From contig JADJZU010000001.1 of the NCBI GenBank assembly GCA_016715625.1, positions 62,001 through 126,000 of the forward strand: a stretch of DNA of 64,000 nucleotides, in the 5' to 3' direction. This stretch comes from Bacteroidota bacterium. GTDB lineage: Bacteria > Bacteroidota > Bacteroidia > Chitinophagales > LD1. The notes under the pieces were generated by a model, which made no database searches, had not been told where the DNA came from, and worked only from the letters and a program-made list of their open reading frames with translations. Both the position numbers and the translations under genes were made by a program. Within the stretch, counting starts at the first letter, position 1. Every line of letters starts with the position of its first letter. This document shows, piece by piece, positions 15,595-25,562 of the stretch.

Positions 15595-16536
15595 ATGCAA
15601 CCCACTGCCCTTAGCCAAGCCATAAAACAAAAAGCATCCTTGCTCGGGTTTATGGATTGCGGCATCGCCCGGGCCGAAAAGATGGAAAAGGAATCGCTGC
15701 TGCTGGAGCAATGGCTAAACCAGCAAAAGCACGGGCAGATGCACTACATGGCCAATCATTTTGAAAAGCGCACCGACCCGCGCTTGTTGGTGGAGGGCGC
15801 CCGCAGCGTCATCTCTTTATCTTATAATTATTATACCACACAAACACAATCTGCCGATGCGCCCAAGCTGGCCATGTATAGCTATGGGGAAGACTACCAC
15901 ACTGTGGTGAGAGAGCGTGCCGAAGCGCTGTTGGCCTACATCCGCGAACTGGCCGGAGAAGTAGCCGGGCGGTGCTTTGTAGATTCGGCTCCTGTGCTGG
16001 AGCGGGCCTGGGCACAGCGAAGCGGCCTCGGCTGGATTGGCAAAAACACACAGTTGCTCACCAAGAAGAAAGGCTCCTTCTTCTTTTTGGCTGAAATCAT
16101 TTGCGACCTGGAACTCCACTACGATTCGCCCGTGAAAGATTATTGTGGCTCCTGCACCAAATGCATAGATGCCTGCCCCACCGGTGCCATTGATGCCCCT
16201 TACCGGGTAGATGGCAGCAAATGCATTTCTTATTTCACCATAGAACTGAAGGACGAAGCACTACCCGCTGATATGACGGGTAAATTTGAAAACTGGATGT
16301 TTGGCTGCGACATCTGCCAGCAGGTGTGCCCCATCAATAGCCAATCTGCCGAGCACCACGAACCGCGGTTTGCCCCCGCTCCCGAACTCTTAGCCATGAC
16401 CCGTGCCGACTGGGAAAATTTGAACGAAGAAACTTTTAATCGTATTTTCAAACACTCGCCCGTTAAGCGAACCAAGTTTAAAGGACTACAACGAAATATT
16501 CAGTTTCTAAAACCGTTGAATAAACATGATACATAG
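15595..16536 (+). CDS. queG: Epoxyqueuosine reductase
   Basis: A 313-residue iron-sulfur, cobalamin-dependent enzyme that reduces epoxyqueuosine to queuosine in the tRNA wobble base (last step). Visible are the N-terminal cobalamin-binding region (DCGIARAEKM; YHTVVRERAEALLAYIREL), CFVDSAPVLERAWAQRSGLGWIGKNT, and two [4Fe-4S] clusters from CGSCTKCIDACPTGAI and CDICQQVCP. Length is normal for the shorter version without the C-terminal HEAT repeats. The 3' end overlaps the following lipoprotein by 11 bp. Confidence 0.96.
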   Translation: MQPTALSQAIKQKASLLGFMDCGIARAEKMEKESLLLEQWLNQQKHGQMHYMANHFEKRTDPRLLVEGARSVISLSYNYYTTQTQSADAPKLAMYSYGEDYHTVVRERAEALLAYIRELAGEVAGRCFVDSAPVLERAWAQRSGLGWIGKNTQLLTKKKGSFFFLAEIICDLELHYDSPVKDYCGSCTKCIDACPTGAIDAPYRVDGSKCISYFTIELKDEALPADMTGKFENWMFGCDICQQVCPINSQSAEHHEPRFAPAPELLAMTRADWENLNEETFNRIFKHSPVKRTKFKGLQRNIQFLKPLNKHDT

Positions 16537-16885
16537 ACTCATTCCCGTACTGCTCCTGATTTTTACACTCCAGGCCTGTGAGGGAGGTGGAGTAACTTAC
16601 ATCACTGACAAATCTCCGGCAGGGCATACCACCATTACTGTCAATGCTTCCAGATCCGTGGCGTTGGAACCCTGGAAAATAAACCTGCAGGTAAAAGCCT
16701 ATGACTTTAAAGAAGGTTCGCTCAAGTTCGAAATCTATGCAGGAGAATTAAAGCAAGATGAGAATGTAAATTTCGATTGGAAAGATGAGAACAACTGCAT
16801 TATCTCCTTCACCCAATCAGATGATGTGGTGCGTAAATTCCAACTCATCGCCACACCAGACAGGGTGCAGCTGGCCGAAATATAA
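16526..16885 (+). CDS. Small lipoprotein of unknown function
   Basis: A 119-residue protein with a lipoprotein signal (MIHRLIPVLLLIFTLQAC; lipobox LQAC, Cys18). The mature part is rich in beta strands (ITVNASRSVALEPWKINLQVKAYDF; CIISFTQSDDVVRKFQLIA). I do not recognise a family. It overlaps queG by 11 bp and is followed by a terminator, so it ends that transcript. Confidence 0.75.
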   Translation: MIHRLIPVLLLIFTLQACEGGGVTYITDKSPAGHTTITVNASRSVALEPWKINLQVKAYDFKEGSLKFEIYAGELKQDENVNFDWKDENNCIISFTQSDDVVRKFQLIATPDRVQLAEI

Positions 16886-16906
16886 ATCACTCGTAAGTGC
16901 CAAACG

Positions 16907-16943
16907 AAAAGCGACCGCTCTTTTCGGGGCGGTCGCTTTTTTT
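16907..16943 (+). terminator. Terminator between the queG unit and clpC
   Basis: The arms AAAAGCGACCGC (16907-16918) and GCGGTCGCTTTT (16929-16940) pair perfectly around a 10-nt loop, followed by more T. It ends the plus-strand unit and may also serve the convergent clpC gene. Confidence 0.88.
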
Positions 16944-16959
16944 ATTGGATAGTATTCGC

Positions 16960-19524
16960 TTACTCTTTTACTGCAGAGGTGGTGCTGGGCTGATGAGTGA
17001 TTTTCAATTCTTCATTCTCCTTCATCAGTTCCACCACAAAGGAGTCGCCCGGCTTGGCTCCGGCACGCAAAATCTCTTCGGCCAATGGGTCCTCCACATA
17101 TTTTTGAACTGCACGGTGAAGCGGTCGGGCACCAAACTGAGGATCATATCCTTTCTCGGCCAAAAATTCTTTAGCGCCTTCGGTTAGTATAATCTCATAG
17201 CCAAGGTCCTTAATCCGCTTGGTCACATCGCGCAGCGTGATATCGATAATCTTGAACAAGTCCTGCTTCACCAGTGAGTTAAAGATGATGACATCGTCTA
17301 TCCGGTTCAAGAACTCCGGAGAAAAAGTGCGCTTAAGGGCCTTTGTAATCACATTCTTTGATAGCTCCTCCGATTGTGAGTTTTTGGCACTGGTAGCAAA
17401 ACCCACACCGGTTCCAAAATCCTTCAAATCGCGTGCACCAATGTTGGAGGTCATAATGATGAGTGTGTTTTTGAAGTCTACTCTCCTACCCAAACTATCC
17501 GTCAGAATACCATCATCAAACACCTGCAACAAAATGTTGAACACATCCGGGTGTGCCTTTTCAATTTCATCCAGCAGTACTACACTGTAGGGTTTGCGCC
17601 TCACCTTCTCAGTCAACTGTCCGCCTTCTTCGTAGCCCACATAGCCCGGAGGCGCTCCCACCAAACGCGACACCGAAAACTTTTCCATGTATTCGCTCAT
17701 GTCAATACGGATGAGCGAGTCCTCGCTATCAAACAAATAACGGGCAATGGATTTAGCCAACTCTGTTTTACCCACACCGGTAGGCCCCAGAAAGATAAAG
17801 GTGCCTATTGGTTTGCGCGGGTCTTTTAATCCCACCCGGTTACGCTGAATGGCCTTGGTCACTTTCTTTACAGCTTCATCCTGCCCAATTACAGCCCCAG
17901 TCAGTTCAGCACTCATATTGATGAGCTTGTTGCTTTCGGTCTGGGCAATCTTGTTCACCGGTATGCCGGTCATCATGGCTACTACTTCGGCAATATCCTC
18001 ATCGCTCACCGGGTAGCGCTTCACCTTCGATTCTTCGTCCCACATATTCTTAGCCTTGTCCAGTTCTTCCAGCAATTTCTTTTCGCGATCGCGCAGTCGG
18101 GCGGCCTCTTCATACTTCTGGCTCTTTACCACTTGATTTTTTTCCGACTTAATTTCCTCCACCTGCTTTTCCAACTCCACAATGCTTTTGGGAACGTGAA
18201 TATTTTTCAAGTGAACGCGCGCACCTACCTCATCCATTACATCAATGGCTTTGTCGGGCAGAAAGCGATCGGTGATGTATCGGGTAGATAATTTCACACA
18301 GGCCTCCACAGCTTCCTTAGAATAATCTACGCTGTGATAATCTTCATACTTGTTTTTGATGTTGGTTAATATCTGCACGGTTTCTTCCGATGAAGGCGGA
18401 TCTACCATCACCTGTTGAAATCTGCGGGCCAGCGCACCATCCTTCTCAATGTATTGTCTGTATTCATCCAGGGTGGAGGCGCCAATACATTGCAGTTCGC
18501 CCCGAGCCAAGGCCGGTTTAAATATGTTGGATGCATCCAAAGAACCCGTAGCGCCACCGGCACCTACTATAGTGTGAATCTCATCGATAAACAAGATGAC
18601 ATCGCGATTCTTTTCCAACTCAGTCATGATAGCTTTCATGCGCTCTTCAAACTGACCGCGATATTTTGTGCCGGCAACCAATGCTGCCAAGTCGAGCATT
18701 ACAATGCGCTTGTTAAATAACACGCGCGACACTTTCTTTTGAATAATTCTGAGTGCCAGACCTTCTACAATGGCCGTTTTACCAACACCCGGTTCGCCAA
18801 TCAAAATCGGGTTATTCTTTTTGCGTCTCGAAAGTATTTGCGATACACGCTCAATCTCATTCTCCCGACCTACAATGGGGTCCAGAGCACCCTCTTCGGC
18901 CAGGTGTGTTACATCGCGACCAAAGTTGTCCAGCACAGGTGTTTTGGATTTAGTAGCACCCGGTTTCTTGGCACCTTGTTGCGGATTGCCAAATCCACCA
19001 CCACGGCTTTTATCCTCCTCAAATGGCTCATCATCGGCTGGTTCGTTGGGTAGCTCGGATTTAATATCGCGTACATCCTTGATATCATTTTGAACTTCTT
19101 CCAGTTCGCGCTTAAACACATCATAATCCACATCAAAGCGGGCGAAAATCTGTGTAACGATATTGTCTTTATTCTTCAGAATGGATAGAATCAAATGTTC
19201 GGTTCCTATCACATCACTCTTCAAAACCTTAGCCTCCAACACCGTAATCTTGAGCACCTTTTCAGCTTGTTTGGTTAGTGGCAAATTGTTCGGATTAAAA
19301 CTGCCCTTTGCCGATTTGTCTTGAATAGACTCTTCGACCTTTTTTCTAAGCATTACCGGGTCAATGTTCAGGCTCTTGATAGTTCGCACCGCCAAGCCTT
19401 CTCCCTCGCGTATCAGCCCTAGCAGAATGTGTTCAATACCAATGAAATCATGATTTAAGCGAAGAGCTTCTTCGCGGCTATAAGAAATTACTTCCTTAAC
19501 TTTCGGTGAGAATTTTGCATCCAT
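16960..19524 (-). CDS. clpC: ATP-dependent Clp protease ATPase subunit ClpC
   Basis: An 854-residue Hsp100 unfoldase that feeds proteins to ClpP. It has an N-terminal double Clp-N repeat (about 1-140), AAA-1 with Walker A GEPGVGKTA and Walker B VILFIDEIH, a middle UVR/M domain (SQKYEEAARLRDREKKL), and AAA-2 with GPTGVGKTE and SVVLLDEIEKAH, ending in the D2-small domain. The M domain marks it as ClpC rather than ClpA. The upstream minus-strand sequence contains a TTTG, 19 bases, then TAATATTTG, a plausible promoter about 20 bp before the ATG. No clpP or mcsAB genes are adjacent. Confidence 0.97.
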   Translation of the reverse strand: MDAKFSPKVKEVISYSREEALRLNHDFIGIEHILLGLIREGEGLAVRTIKSLNIDPVMLRKKVEESIQDKSAKGSFNPNNLPLTKQAEKVLKITVLEAKVLKSDVIGTEHLILSILKNKDNIVTQIFARFDVDYDVFKRELEEVQNDIKDVRDIKSELPNEPADDEPFEEDKSRGGGFGNPQQGAKKPGATKSKTPVLDNFGRDVTHLAEEGALDPIVGRENEIERVSQILSRRKKNNPILIGEPGVGKTAIVEGLALRIIQKKVSRVLFNKRIVMLDLAALVAGTKYRGQFEERMKAIMTELEKNRDVILFIDEIHTIVGAGGATGSLDASNIFKPALARGELQCIGASTLDEYRQYIEKDGALARRFQQVMVDPPSSEETVQILTNIKNKYEDYHSVDYSKEAVEACVKLSTRYITDRFLPDKAIDVMDEVGARVHLKNIHVPKSIVELEKQVEEIKSEKNQVVKSQKYEEAARLRDREKKLLEELDKAKNMWDEESKVKRYPVSDEDIAEVVAMMTGIPVNKIAQTESNKLINMSAELTGAVIGQDEAVKKVTKAIQRNRVGLKDPRKPIGTFIFLGPTGVGKTELAKSIARYLFDSEDSLIRIDMSEYMEKFSVSRLVGAPPGYVGYEEGGQLTEKVRRKPYSVVLLDEIEKAHPDVFNILLQVFDDGILTDSLGRRVDFKNTLIIMTSNIGARDLKDFGTGVGFATSAKNSQSEELSKNVITKALKRTFSPEFLNRIDDVIIFNSLVKQDLFKIIDITLRDVTKRIKDLGYEIILTEGAKEFLAEKGYDPQFGARPLHRAVQKYVEDPLAEEILRAGAKPGDSFVVELMKENEELKITHQPSTTSAVKE

Positions 19525-19767
19525 GTATTACAGTTTTCAAATATTAAACCAATTATGATTGCAGTCAAATTGGCATTTCAAAATCGAGCGCAATCAAACG
19601 TAAACTAATTGAGTTTGATATACAACTCGTAGTGATGTATAAAAGTTTAAAGATTCACACACCCCTTTACAAAGAGAATCTTTTAGCATACATTGCAGCA
19701 AATTTGATTTATTTGTCAAAACCCTTAGTTTTAGCCAAGTTAAATTCGCACACCAAAATCGGAGCAT

Positions 19768-20136
19768 ATGAAATTCCAAATCGACAAACGAGACAGGCTG
19801 GTTATTGTAAAACTGAATGAAGAAAAGTTGTTAAGTAACCTGGCCCCGCAGCTGAAATCAGAATTGGTGATACTAAACAACGAAGGTTTCAGAAATATAG
19901 TATTGGATTTGGCCGATGTGCAATATGTAGACTCCTCAGGGTTGAGCGCATTGCTGGTCGGCAATCGTCTGTGCAAGGAAACCAGCGGCATTTTTGTGCT
20001 CACAGGGCTCAATGCTCATATCCAGAAGTTGATTAAGATATCGCAACTGGAGCCGATATTGAACATCGTTCCCACCATCAGCGAATCGGTTGATTTTGTA
20101 ATGATGGAGGAACTGGACCGCGACCTGCGCACTTAA
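19768..20136 (+). CDS. STAS-domain protein (anti-sigma factor antagonist type)
   Basis: A 122-residue single STAS domain. The signature VQYVDSSGLSALLVG contains the serine that is phosphorylated in SpoIIAA/RsbV-type antagonists, so it may control a partner-switching kinase, but no RsbW-like kinase is nearby. A GGAG sits just before the ATG. It lies 8 bp upstream of rnz and is cotranscribed; this pairing recurs in Bacteroidota from my general knowledge. The partner and regulated process are unknown. Confidence 0.88.
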   Translation: MKFQIDKRDRLVIVKLNEEKLLSNLAPQLKSELVILNNEGFRNIVLDLADVQYVDSSGLSALLVGNRLCKETSGIFVLTGLNAHIQKLIKISQLEPILNIVPTISESVDFVMMEELDRDLRT

Positions 20137-20144
20137 TTTCTCCT

Positions 20145-21059
20145 ATGCAGTTTGATGTTACTATTCTGGGCAGCAACGGAGCCGTGGCTGCACATAATCG
20201 CTATCCTTCTTCACAAATAGTTAATTACAACGGACGTCACTTCATGGTGGATTGTGGCGAGGGCTCGCAGTTCAGAATGAACACCTTCGGGGTCAAATGG
20301 TCTAAACTCGACCATATTTTCATTTCGCACTTGCATGGCGACCATTACTATGGATTAATCGGGCTGCTGACTACTTTCAACCTGCATTGGCGCGAAACAG
20401 AACTAAACATCTACTGTCCACCTCCCTTAGAGGAGATTATAAAACTGAACTTTAAGCACTCTAAAACAGAGCTCCGCTACCAAATTAAATTCCGGCACAC
20501 CCGGGCGGAAGGCACCGAGACCATCTACGAAGATGAATTGCTCTCGATACACACTTTCCCGCTTTTGCATCGCCTTCCCACCACCGGCTTTTTGTTCAAA
20601 GAGAAACAACATCACAGAAAAATTATTCCATCCAAAATTGAAGAGTATCAGATTCCATACGAGTTAATTAAGAAGATTAAGCGGGGTGAAGATTTTGTGC
20701 TGCCAACCGGTCATATAATCAGTAATGCAGAGTTAACCACTGCCCCCTCTCCTCCGCGCAGCTATGCTTACTGCAGCGATACATCGTTTTCAATAGAAAC
20801 CGTAAACTATGTATCAGGGGTTAATCTTCTTTATCATGAGGCTACATTTATGGAGGAGCACGCTGTGCGGGCTGCGGAAACTTATCACACCACATCAGTG
20901 CAAGCAGCGCAAGTGGCCGAGCAAGCAAAGGCCGGGCAACTTTTACTTGGGCATTTCTCGGCTCGCTACGATAATCTGGAGCCATTAGCAAAGGAAAGTC
21001 AGTCTATTTTCCCCAACAGCCATTTGGCTGTGGAAGGGAAAACTTTTCAAGTAGTGTAG
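20145..21059 (+). CDS. rnz: Ribonuclease Z
   Basis: A 304-residue metallo-beta-lactamase-fold endonuclease that removes 3' trailers from tRNA precursors lacking CCA; all four tRNAs in this window lack an encoded CCA. The zinc motif ISHLHGDHYYG, the residues in YCSDTSFS, LYHEATF (Asp/His ligands) and LLGHFSARY are present, along with the HRLPTTGFLF region. Length matches the short RNase Z form. It follows the STAS gene by 8 bp. Confidence 0.96.
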   Translation: MQFDVTILGSNGAVAAHNRYPSSQIVNYNGRHFMVDCGEGSQFRMNTFGVKWSKLDHIFISHLHGDHYYGLIGLLTTFNLHWRETELNIYCPPPLEEIIKLNFKHSKTELRYQIKFRHTRAEGTETIYEDELLSIHTFPLLHRLPTTGFLFKEKQHHRKIIPSKIEEYQIPYELIKKIKRGEDFVLPTGHIISNAELTTAPSPPRSYAYCSDTSFSIETVNYVSGVNLLYHEATFMEEHAVRAAETYHTTSVQAAQVAEQAKAGQLLLGHFSARYDNLEPLAKESQSIFPNSHLAVEGKTFQVV

Positions 21060-21081
21060 GTACCAAACCTGCACCAGGAAT

Positions 21082-22809
21082 TTAGTTCAAAGACTTTAGT
21101 TCTGCACGAACAAAGTTTACAAGTTCACTTACATAAGGCAAACTGAAATCGAATCGCACTCCTGCTGTTTCATAAAAACCGGGAATGGTTTTAGTGTACC
21201 CTAGTTTTAATGCCTGCTTATAGGCAGCAATCGTTTTCTGCTTATCCGCTTTAAAGTTTTTGTAAAGTGCAATGGCACCCAATTCAGCAAATGCATATTC
21301 TATGTAGTAGAAGGGAACGGCATAAAAGTGCATTATGCGCTGGTAACCTATTTCCACATCCTGCTCGTATCCGGAATAGTCAATAACCTGAGAGGTAAAA
21401 TTCCGGTGCAGTTCGCGCCACTTCTTTCTTCGTTCTTCGTGCGTGTGCTCGGGGTTGGCATACAGCCAATGCTGAAAGGCATCTCCCAAGGACGTTTTAG
21501 CCAATACACTCAAAATGTAATTCAGGTGATTCTTTTGTGCCCGCTTCGTATCTGCTTCATTTTTATAAAATTCGTCCCAATAAGGCATTGTCATTAACTC
21601 CATACCCATAGAAGCTACCTCCGCAATTTCACTGGGAGTATCTTTAAACGAATTCAAGGGTTGGTCGTTTGCCAAAAAGGTGTGCACAGCGTGGCCTCCT
21701 TCGTGAACCATGGTTATTAAGTCATGCTCGGTGTTGGCCGCGTTCATAAAGATGAAAGGAACACCAATCTCCGGCATAGTCATATTGTATCCTCCCGGGC
21801 CCTTTCCTATCCGGCTATCTAAATCCAGATATTTCATTTCGCGCATAATCTCTATGCGCTCAGCAAAGTAGGGGTCCAAGTGACGGAAACAGGCTATCGT
21901 TTTATCCAGCATATCCTGTGCAGATGTGCAAGGAACTAAGGGCACACCCGAAACCGGCTCGGCCTCTGCATCCCAAGGTTTCATAACATCGAGCCCTAAC
22001 ATTTTTTTCTTCTCTAAAACTATCTCATCCACTACAGGCCCCACCGTTTGTTTGGCCGCGGAGTGAAAGTTGTAACAGTCCTGAGCGGAATAATCAAAAC
22101 GCCCCAACTCACGAAAGCGAAACTCTGTATAAGTCTTGAAACCAGCGTTGACAGCAATCTGATGTCTGATTTTAATTAACTCAGTCATCAAATTATCCAG
22201 TGCTTCTTTATCCTGCGCTCTACGCTCCAGCATCAACTTAAATACTACTTCCCGCTCTTCTCGGTTGTTGCTCTTCAGCAAAGCATGTGCTTGCTGCATA
22301 GTGAGGGTATTTCCATTATAGGAAATTGTCTGTGCGCCTATTATTTCATCGTATTTACTCTGCTTAATATTGAGCTCACTCTGCAACGGAACATTCTCTT
22401 CGCGAAAAATTTCTACATAGTTTTTTGTCTTACGAATGGTAGTGAAAAACAACTCCTGATCCAACTCTTTCAAGAAAGGACAGTTCACAAACTTTTTATC
22501 CAACTCGAAATTATAGGGCGCTAACTTGGGGAAAATGTTCATGTATGTATGCGCCTGAGCTTCCTTTGCTTGTACGTCCGTGGTATCTACAGTAGTTCGC
22601 ACGTAAATCCACCGGGAGTGCTCTCCCACCACTGCCTCCAATTCACTTTGGTCAAGTAGCCATTGTTGAAGATCTCCCAACGAATGGATAGGTCTGTCCA
22701 GCAAATTTTTGAGATACGGTTCTATGGTTTCCCATTTGTCGCAATCGAAATCTTCTTTTAAGAAATTCCTTTCGGGACGCACAGGTAGCTTAAGTGCAGA
22801 TGTACTCAT
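21082..22809 (-). CDS. M3 family oligoendopeptidase (PepF-like)
   Basis: A 575-residue cytoplasmic zinc metallopeptidase. The HEXXH-class motif is HEGGH in TMVHEGGHAVHTF, followed by the third ligand region PSEIAEVASMGMELM. The N-terminal helical domain and the tail YFAVP-like motif HFYAVPFYYIEYAFAELGAIALY fit oligoendopeptidase F-type enzymes, which cut short peptides. No signal peptide. It is 21 bp upstream of the DUF5606 gene's stop region and on the same strand, so the two may be cotranscribed. Confidence 0.93.
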   Translation of the reverse strand: MSTSALKLPVRPERNFLKEDFDCDKWETIEPYLKNLLDRPIHSLGDLQQWLLDQSELEAVVGEHSRWIYVRTTVDTTDVQAKEAQAHTYMNIFPKLAPYNFELDKKFVNCPFLKELDQELFFTTIRKTKNYVEIFREENVPLQSELNIKQSKYDEIIGAQTISYNGNTLTMQQAHALLKSNNREEREVVFKLMLERRAQDKEALDNLMTELIKIRHQIAVNAGFKTYTEFRFRELGRFDYSAQDCYNFHSAAKQTVGPVVDEIVLEKKKMLGLDVMKPWDAEAEPVSGVPLVPCTSAQDMLDKTIACFRHLDPYFAERIEIMREMKYLDLDSRIGKGPGGYNMTMPEIGVPFIFMNAANTEHDLITMVHEGGHAVHTFLANDQPLNSFKDTPSEIAEVASMGMELMTMPYWDEFYKNEADTKRAQKNHLNYILSVLAKTSLGDAFQHWLYANPEHTHEERRKKWRELHRNFTSQVIDYSGYEQDVEIGYQRIMHFYAVPFYYIEYAFAELGAIALYKNFKADKQKTIAAYKQALKLGYTKTIPGFYETAGVRFDFSLPYVSELVNFVRAELKSLN

Positions 22810-22830
22810 ACAATCATTTATGCGGGAGGG

Positions 22831-23388
22831 TTAAGAAGCCTTCCGGGGGGTTGTAATCTTTTTGGCGGCAGGAGCAGGTTTGGTGTTAGCCTTTGTTGAT
22901 TTTTGCACTTTGGGTTTGTGCTCTTTCTTTGGCTTATCTTCCACGTCCATTTTTGGTTTTGCATCTTCCTCTTTTTCGGCTCCTGCAGCAACCGGTGCAG
23001 AAGTAAGTTCTGCAATAAGTCCTTTGCCATCCAGGATGGCGTACCACTTAGCCAGTTTACGCATGTCGCTTACATATACTTTTTCTTTGTCATAGGCCGG
23101 CAACACTACCTCAAACCATGCTTTCACTTTTGCATCATCCTTCAAATCGGGCAAAGGATTTTTAGCCTCTTTTTTCTTGATGTCGGCTAAAATATCCTTG
23201 AGCAAAGCGGGTTCACCGGTGGTGTACATGGTAATGTTTTCCAATGATGAAAACATATGTGTGCGGCTGGGAACAAATTGAGATTTGTCGTCAGCGATAG
23301 ATTTAACAATTAAGCCATCGTTTCTTTTGCCAATGGTTTTGTAAAGGCCGGGAAGTCCGGTGATGGATACGATTTCTTCTAAGGTCAT
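22831..23388 (-). CDS. DUF5606 family protein with Lys/Ala/Pro-rich tail
   Basis: A 185-residue protein started at 23388 (MTLEEIVSITGLPGLYKTI). The N-terminal 145 residues match the Bacteroidota-only DUF5606 family (RNDGLIVKSI, RTHMFSSLENITMYT, VKAWFEVVLPAYDKEKVYVSDMRKLAKWY). From about residue 150 the chain is low-complexity and basic (KPKKEHKPKVQKSTKANTKP), as in nucleic-acid-binding tails. Function unknown. The frame is open eight codons upstream, but the family begins at this Met. Confidence 0.85.
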   Translation of the reverse strand: MTLEEIVSITGLPGLYKTIGKRNDGLIVKSIADDKSQFVPSRTHMFSSLENITMYTTGEPALLKDILADIKKKEAKNPLPDLKDDAKVKAWFEVVLPAYDKEKVYVSDMRKLAKWYAILDGKGLIAELTSAPVAAGAEKEEDAKPKMDVEDKPKKEHKPKVQKSTKANTKPAPAAKKITTPRKAS

Positions 23389-23503
23389 GTTTAATGATTT
23401 TGAGGGGCGCAATATAGTAAGTGTTTGCAGAGTTGGCTGTGAATAAAACTAAAAGACGATTAGCCGGTTTTGCGTCAAACAAAGTTTTAGTAGGAACGTT
23501 TCT

Positions 23504-23511
23504 TACTTTCG
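23504..23511 (+). promoter_or_regulatory. -7-like element before uvrB
   Basis: TACTTTCG, one base from TAnnTTTG, within TACTTTCGCC, identical to the string before the thiolase gene. It ends 15 bp before the uvrB start, implying a very short leader. I see no well-spaced TTTG upstream. Confidence 0.35.
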
Positions 23512-23526
23512 CCATCTTTCCAAAAA

Positions 23527-25560
23527 ATGCAGTTCCAGTTAACCACCAAGTATACCCCGTCCGGAGATCAGCCGGAAGCCATTCGCCAACTCACCGAAGG
23601 CGTAGTGAACGGTGAAAAGGAGCAGGTATTGCTGGGGGTGACAGGGTCCGGGAAGACATTCACCATCGCAAATCTGATTCAGAATGTTCAAAAGCCAACC
23701 CTCATTCTTACCCATAACAAAACATTGGTGAGCCAGTTATACGGTGAGTTCAAGCAGTTTTTCCCTGAAAATGCGGTAGAATATTTTGTTTCCTATTATG
23801 ATTACTACCAACCGGAAGCCTACATCGTTTCATCAGGCACTTACATCGAAAAAGATTTAAGTGTAAACGAAGAAATTGACAAACTGAGGCTGAGCACCAC
23901 CGCTTCGCTCCTGTCTGGCAGGCGCGACATTATTGTGGTGGCTTCCGTGAGCTGTATCTATGGATTAGGCAACCCGGTAGATTACGAAAATGGAATCATC
24001 CGAATACAAACCGGTTTGGTAATTTCCAGAAATGCTTTTTTACACAAACTGGTCGATAGTTTGTATTCGCGAAGCGATGAAGAACTCAACAGAGGCACCT
24101 TCCGCGTAAAGGGAGATGTAGTGGAGGTGGCGCTACCGTATGTCGATTATGCGTACCGAATCACTTTTTTTGGAGATGAAATTGAGACTATTGAAAGTTT
24201 TGAAACCAGTAGCGGCAGAAGGCTGGGGAAACTGACTAATGTGGCCATTTTCCCGGCCAACTTGTATGTCACACCTAAAGATTTATTGCTGCAAGTGCTG
24301 GATGAAATAAGGATGGAATTAGATGCACAAATTCAGTATTTCAGAGAGGTGGGTAAACATGTTGAAGCTGCGCGCATCAAGGAGCGAGTGGAGTTTGACA
24401 TGGAGATGATGCGGGAACTGGGTTACTGCTCGGGGATTGAGAACTATTCGCGCTTTCTGGACCGTAGAGCGAAAGGGACTCGCCCCTATTGTCTGCTCGA
24501 TTATTTCCCAAATGATTTCCTGCTTGTGGTAGATGAGAGCCACGTTACTTTGCCTCAAATTCGAGGGATGTTTGGAGGCGATCGCTCCCGGAAAATGAAT
24601 TTGGTAGAATATGGTTTCAGACTGCCTTCAGCGCTGGATAATCGCCCGCTTGGGTTTCAGGAGTTTGAAAAGATTGTAAATCAAGCGGTATATGTAAGTG
24701 CTACCCCCAGTGACTATGAACTGGAAAAAACAAACGGGCATTTTGTGGAACAGGTGGTGCGGCCTACAGGACTTCTGGACCCGCCTATTGATGTGCGTCC
24801 GAGTTTGAATCAGGTGGATGACTTACTGGAAGAGATAGACGAGTGCATTAAGAAAAACGAACGCGTGCTGGTAACTACGCTGACCAAACGTATGGCCGAG
24901 GAGTTGAATAAATACATGATGCGCCTGAGTATAAAATGTCGCTACATACACAGCGATGTAGATACCTTAGATCGCGTAGAAATCATCCGCGACTTAAGAC
25001 TTGGAAAGTTTGATGTATTGATTGGCGTCAACCTGCTCCGCGAAGGACTCGACCTGCCGGAAGTATCGCTGGTGGCCATACTGGATGCAGACAAAGAGGG
25101 CTTTTTGAGAAACAGAAGGAGCTTGATACAAGTGAGTGGCCGTGCGGCCCGAAATGCCAATGGCAAGGTGATTATGTATGCCGACCGAATTACAGATAGC
25201 ATGCAACAAACGATTGATGAAACCAACCGGAGAAGAGAAAAACAGATAAAATACAATCTCGAAAACGGCATTACGCCTCAGACCGTATTAAAGACAAAAG
25301 AGGAGATTATGAAACAGACTTCGGTGCTGGATATCCGCAAGGTATCGCCCGATGTATATATTGAAAGTGGCGAAGAGTTAAGTATGGTAGCAGAGCCGGT
25401 AATGAAACTGATGAATGCAGAGCAATTGCATAAATCCATTGAGAGCACTCGACAAAAAATGCTGGAAGCTTCCAGATCACAAGACTTTCTTTCAGCGGCC
25501 AAACTGCGTGATGAAATGATTCATATGCAAAAACTACTCAAAGAAAAATTCAGCGAGTAG
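23527..25560 (+). CDS. uvrB: Excinuclease ABC subunit B
   Basis: A 677-residue damage-verifying helicase of nucleotide excision repair. It has Walker A GVTGSGKTF, the beta-hairpin region YFVSYYDYYQPEAYIVSSGTYIEKD, DExx-type box LLVVDESHV, motifs V and VI (GVNLLREGLDLPEVSLV, QVSGRAARNANG) and a C-terminal UVR domain (DFLSAAKLRDEMIHMQKLL) that contacts UvrC. Length is standard. The stop is 2 bp from the end of the convergent lysyl oxidase gene. Confidence 0.98.
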   Translation: MQFQLTTKYTPSGDQPEAIRQLTEGVVNGEKEQVLLGVTGSGKTFTIANLIQNVQKPTLILTHNKTLVSQLYGEFKQFFPENAVEYFVSYYDYYQPEAYIVSSGTYIEKDLSVNEEIDKLRLSTTASLLSGRRDIIVVASVSCIYGLGNPVDYENGIIRIQTGLVISRNAFLHKLVDSLYSRSDEELNRGTFRVKGDVVEVALPYVDYAYRITFFGDEIETIESFETSSGRRLGKLTNVAIFPANLYVTPKDLLLQVLDEIRMELDAQIQYFREVGKHVEAARIKERVEFDMEMMRELGYCSGIENYSRFLDRRAKGTRPYCLLDYFPNDFLLVVDESHVTLPQIRGMFGGDRSRKMNLVEYGFRLPSALDNRPLGFQEFEKIVNQAVYVSATPSDYELEKTNGHFVEQVVRPTGLLDPPIDVRPSLNQVDDLLEEIDECIKKNERVLVTTLTKRMAEELNKYMMRLSIKCRYIHSDVDTLDRVEIIRDLRLGKFDVLIGVNLLREGLDLPEVSLVAILDADKEGFLRNRRSLIQVSGRAARNANGKVIMYADRITDSMQQTIDETNRRREKQIKYNLENGITPQTVLKTKEEIMKQTSVLDIRKVSPDVYIESGEELSMVAEPVMKLMNAEQLHKSIESTRQKMLEASRSQDFLSAAKLRDEMIHMQKLLKEKFSE

Positions 25561-25562
25561 CC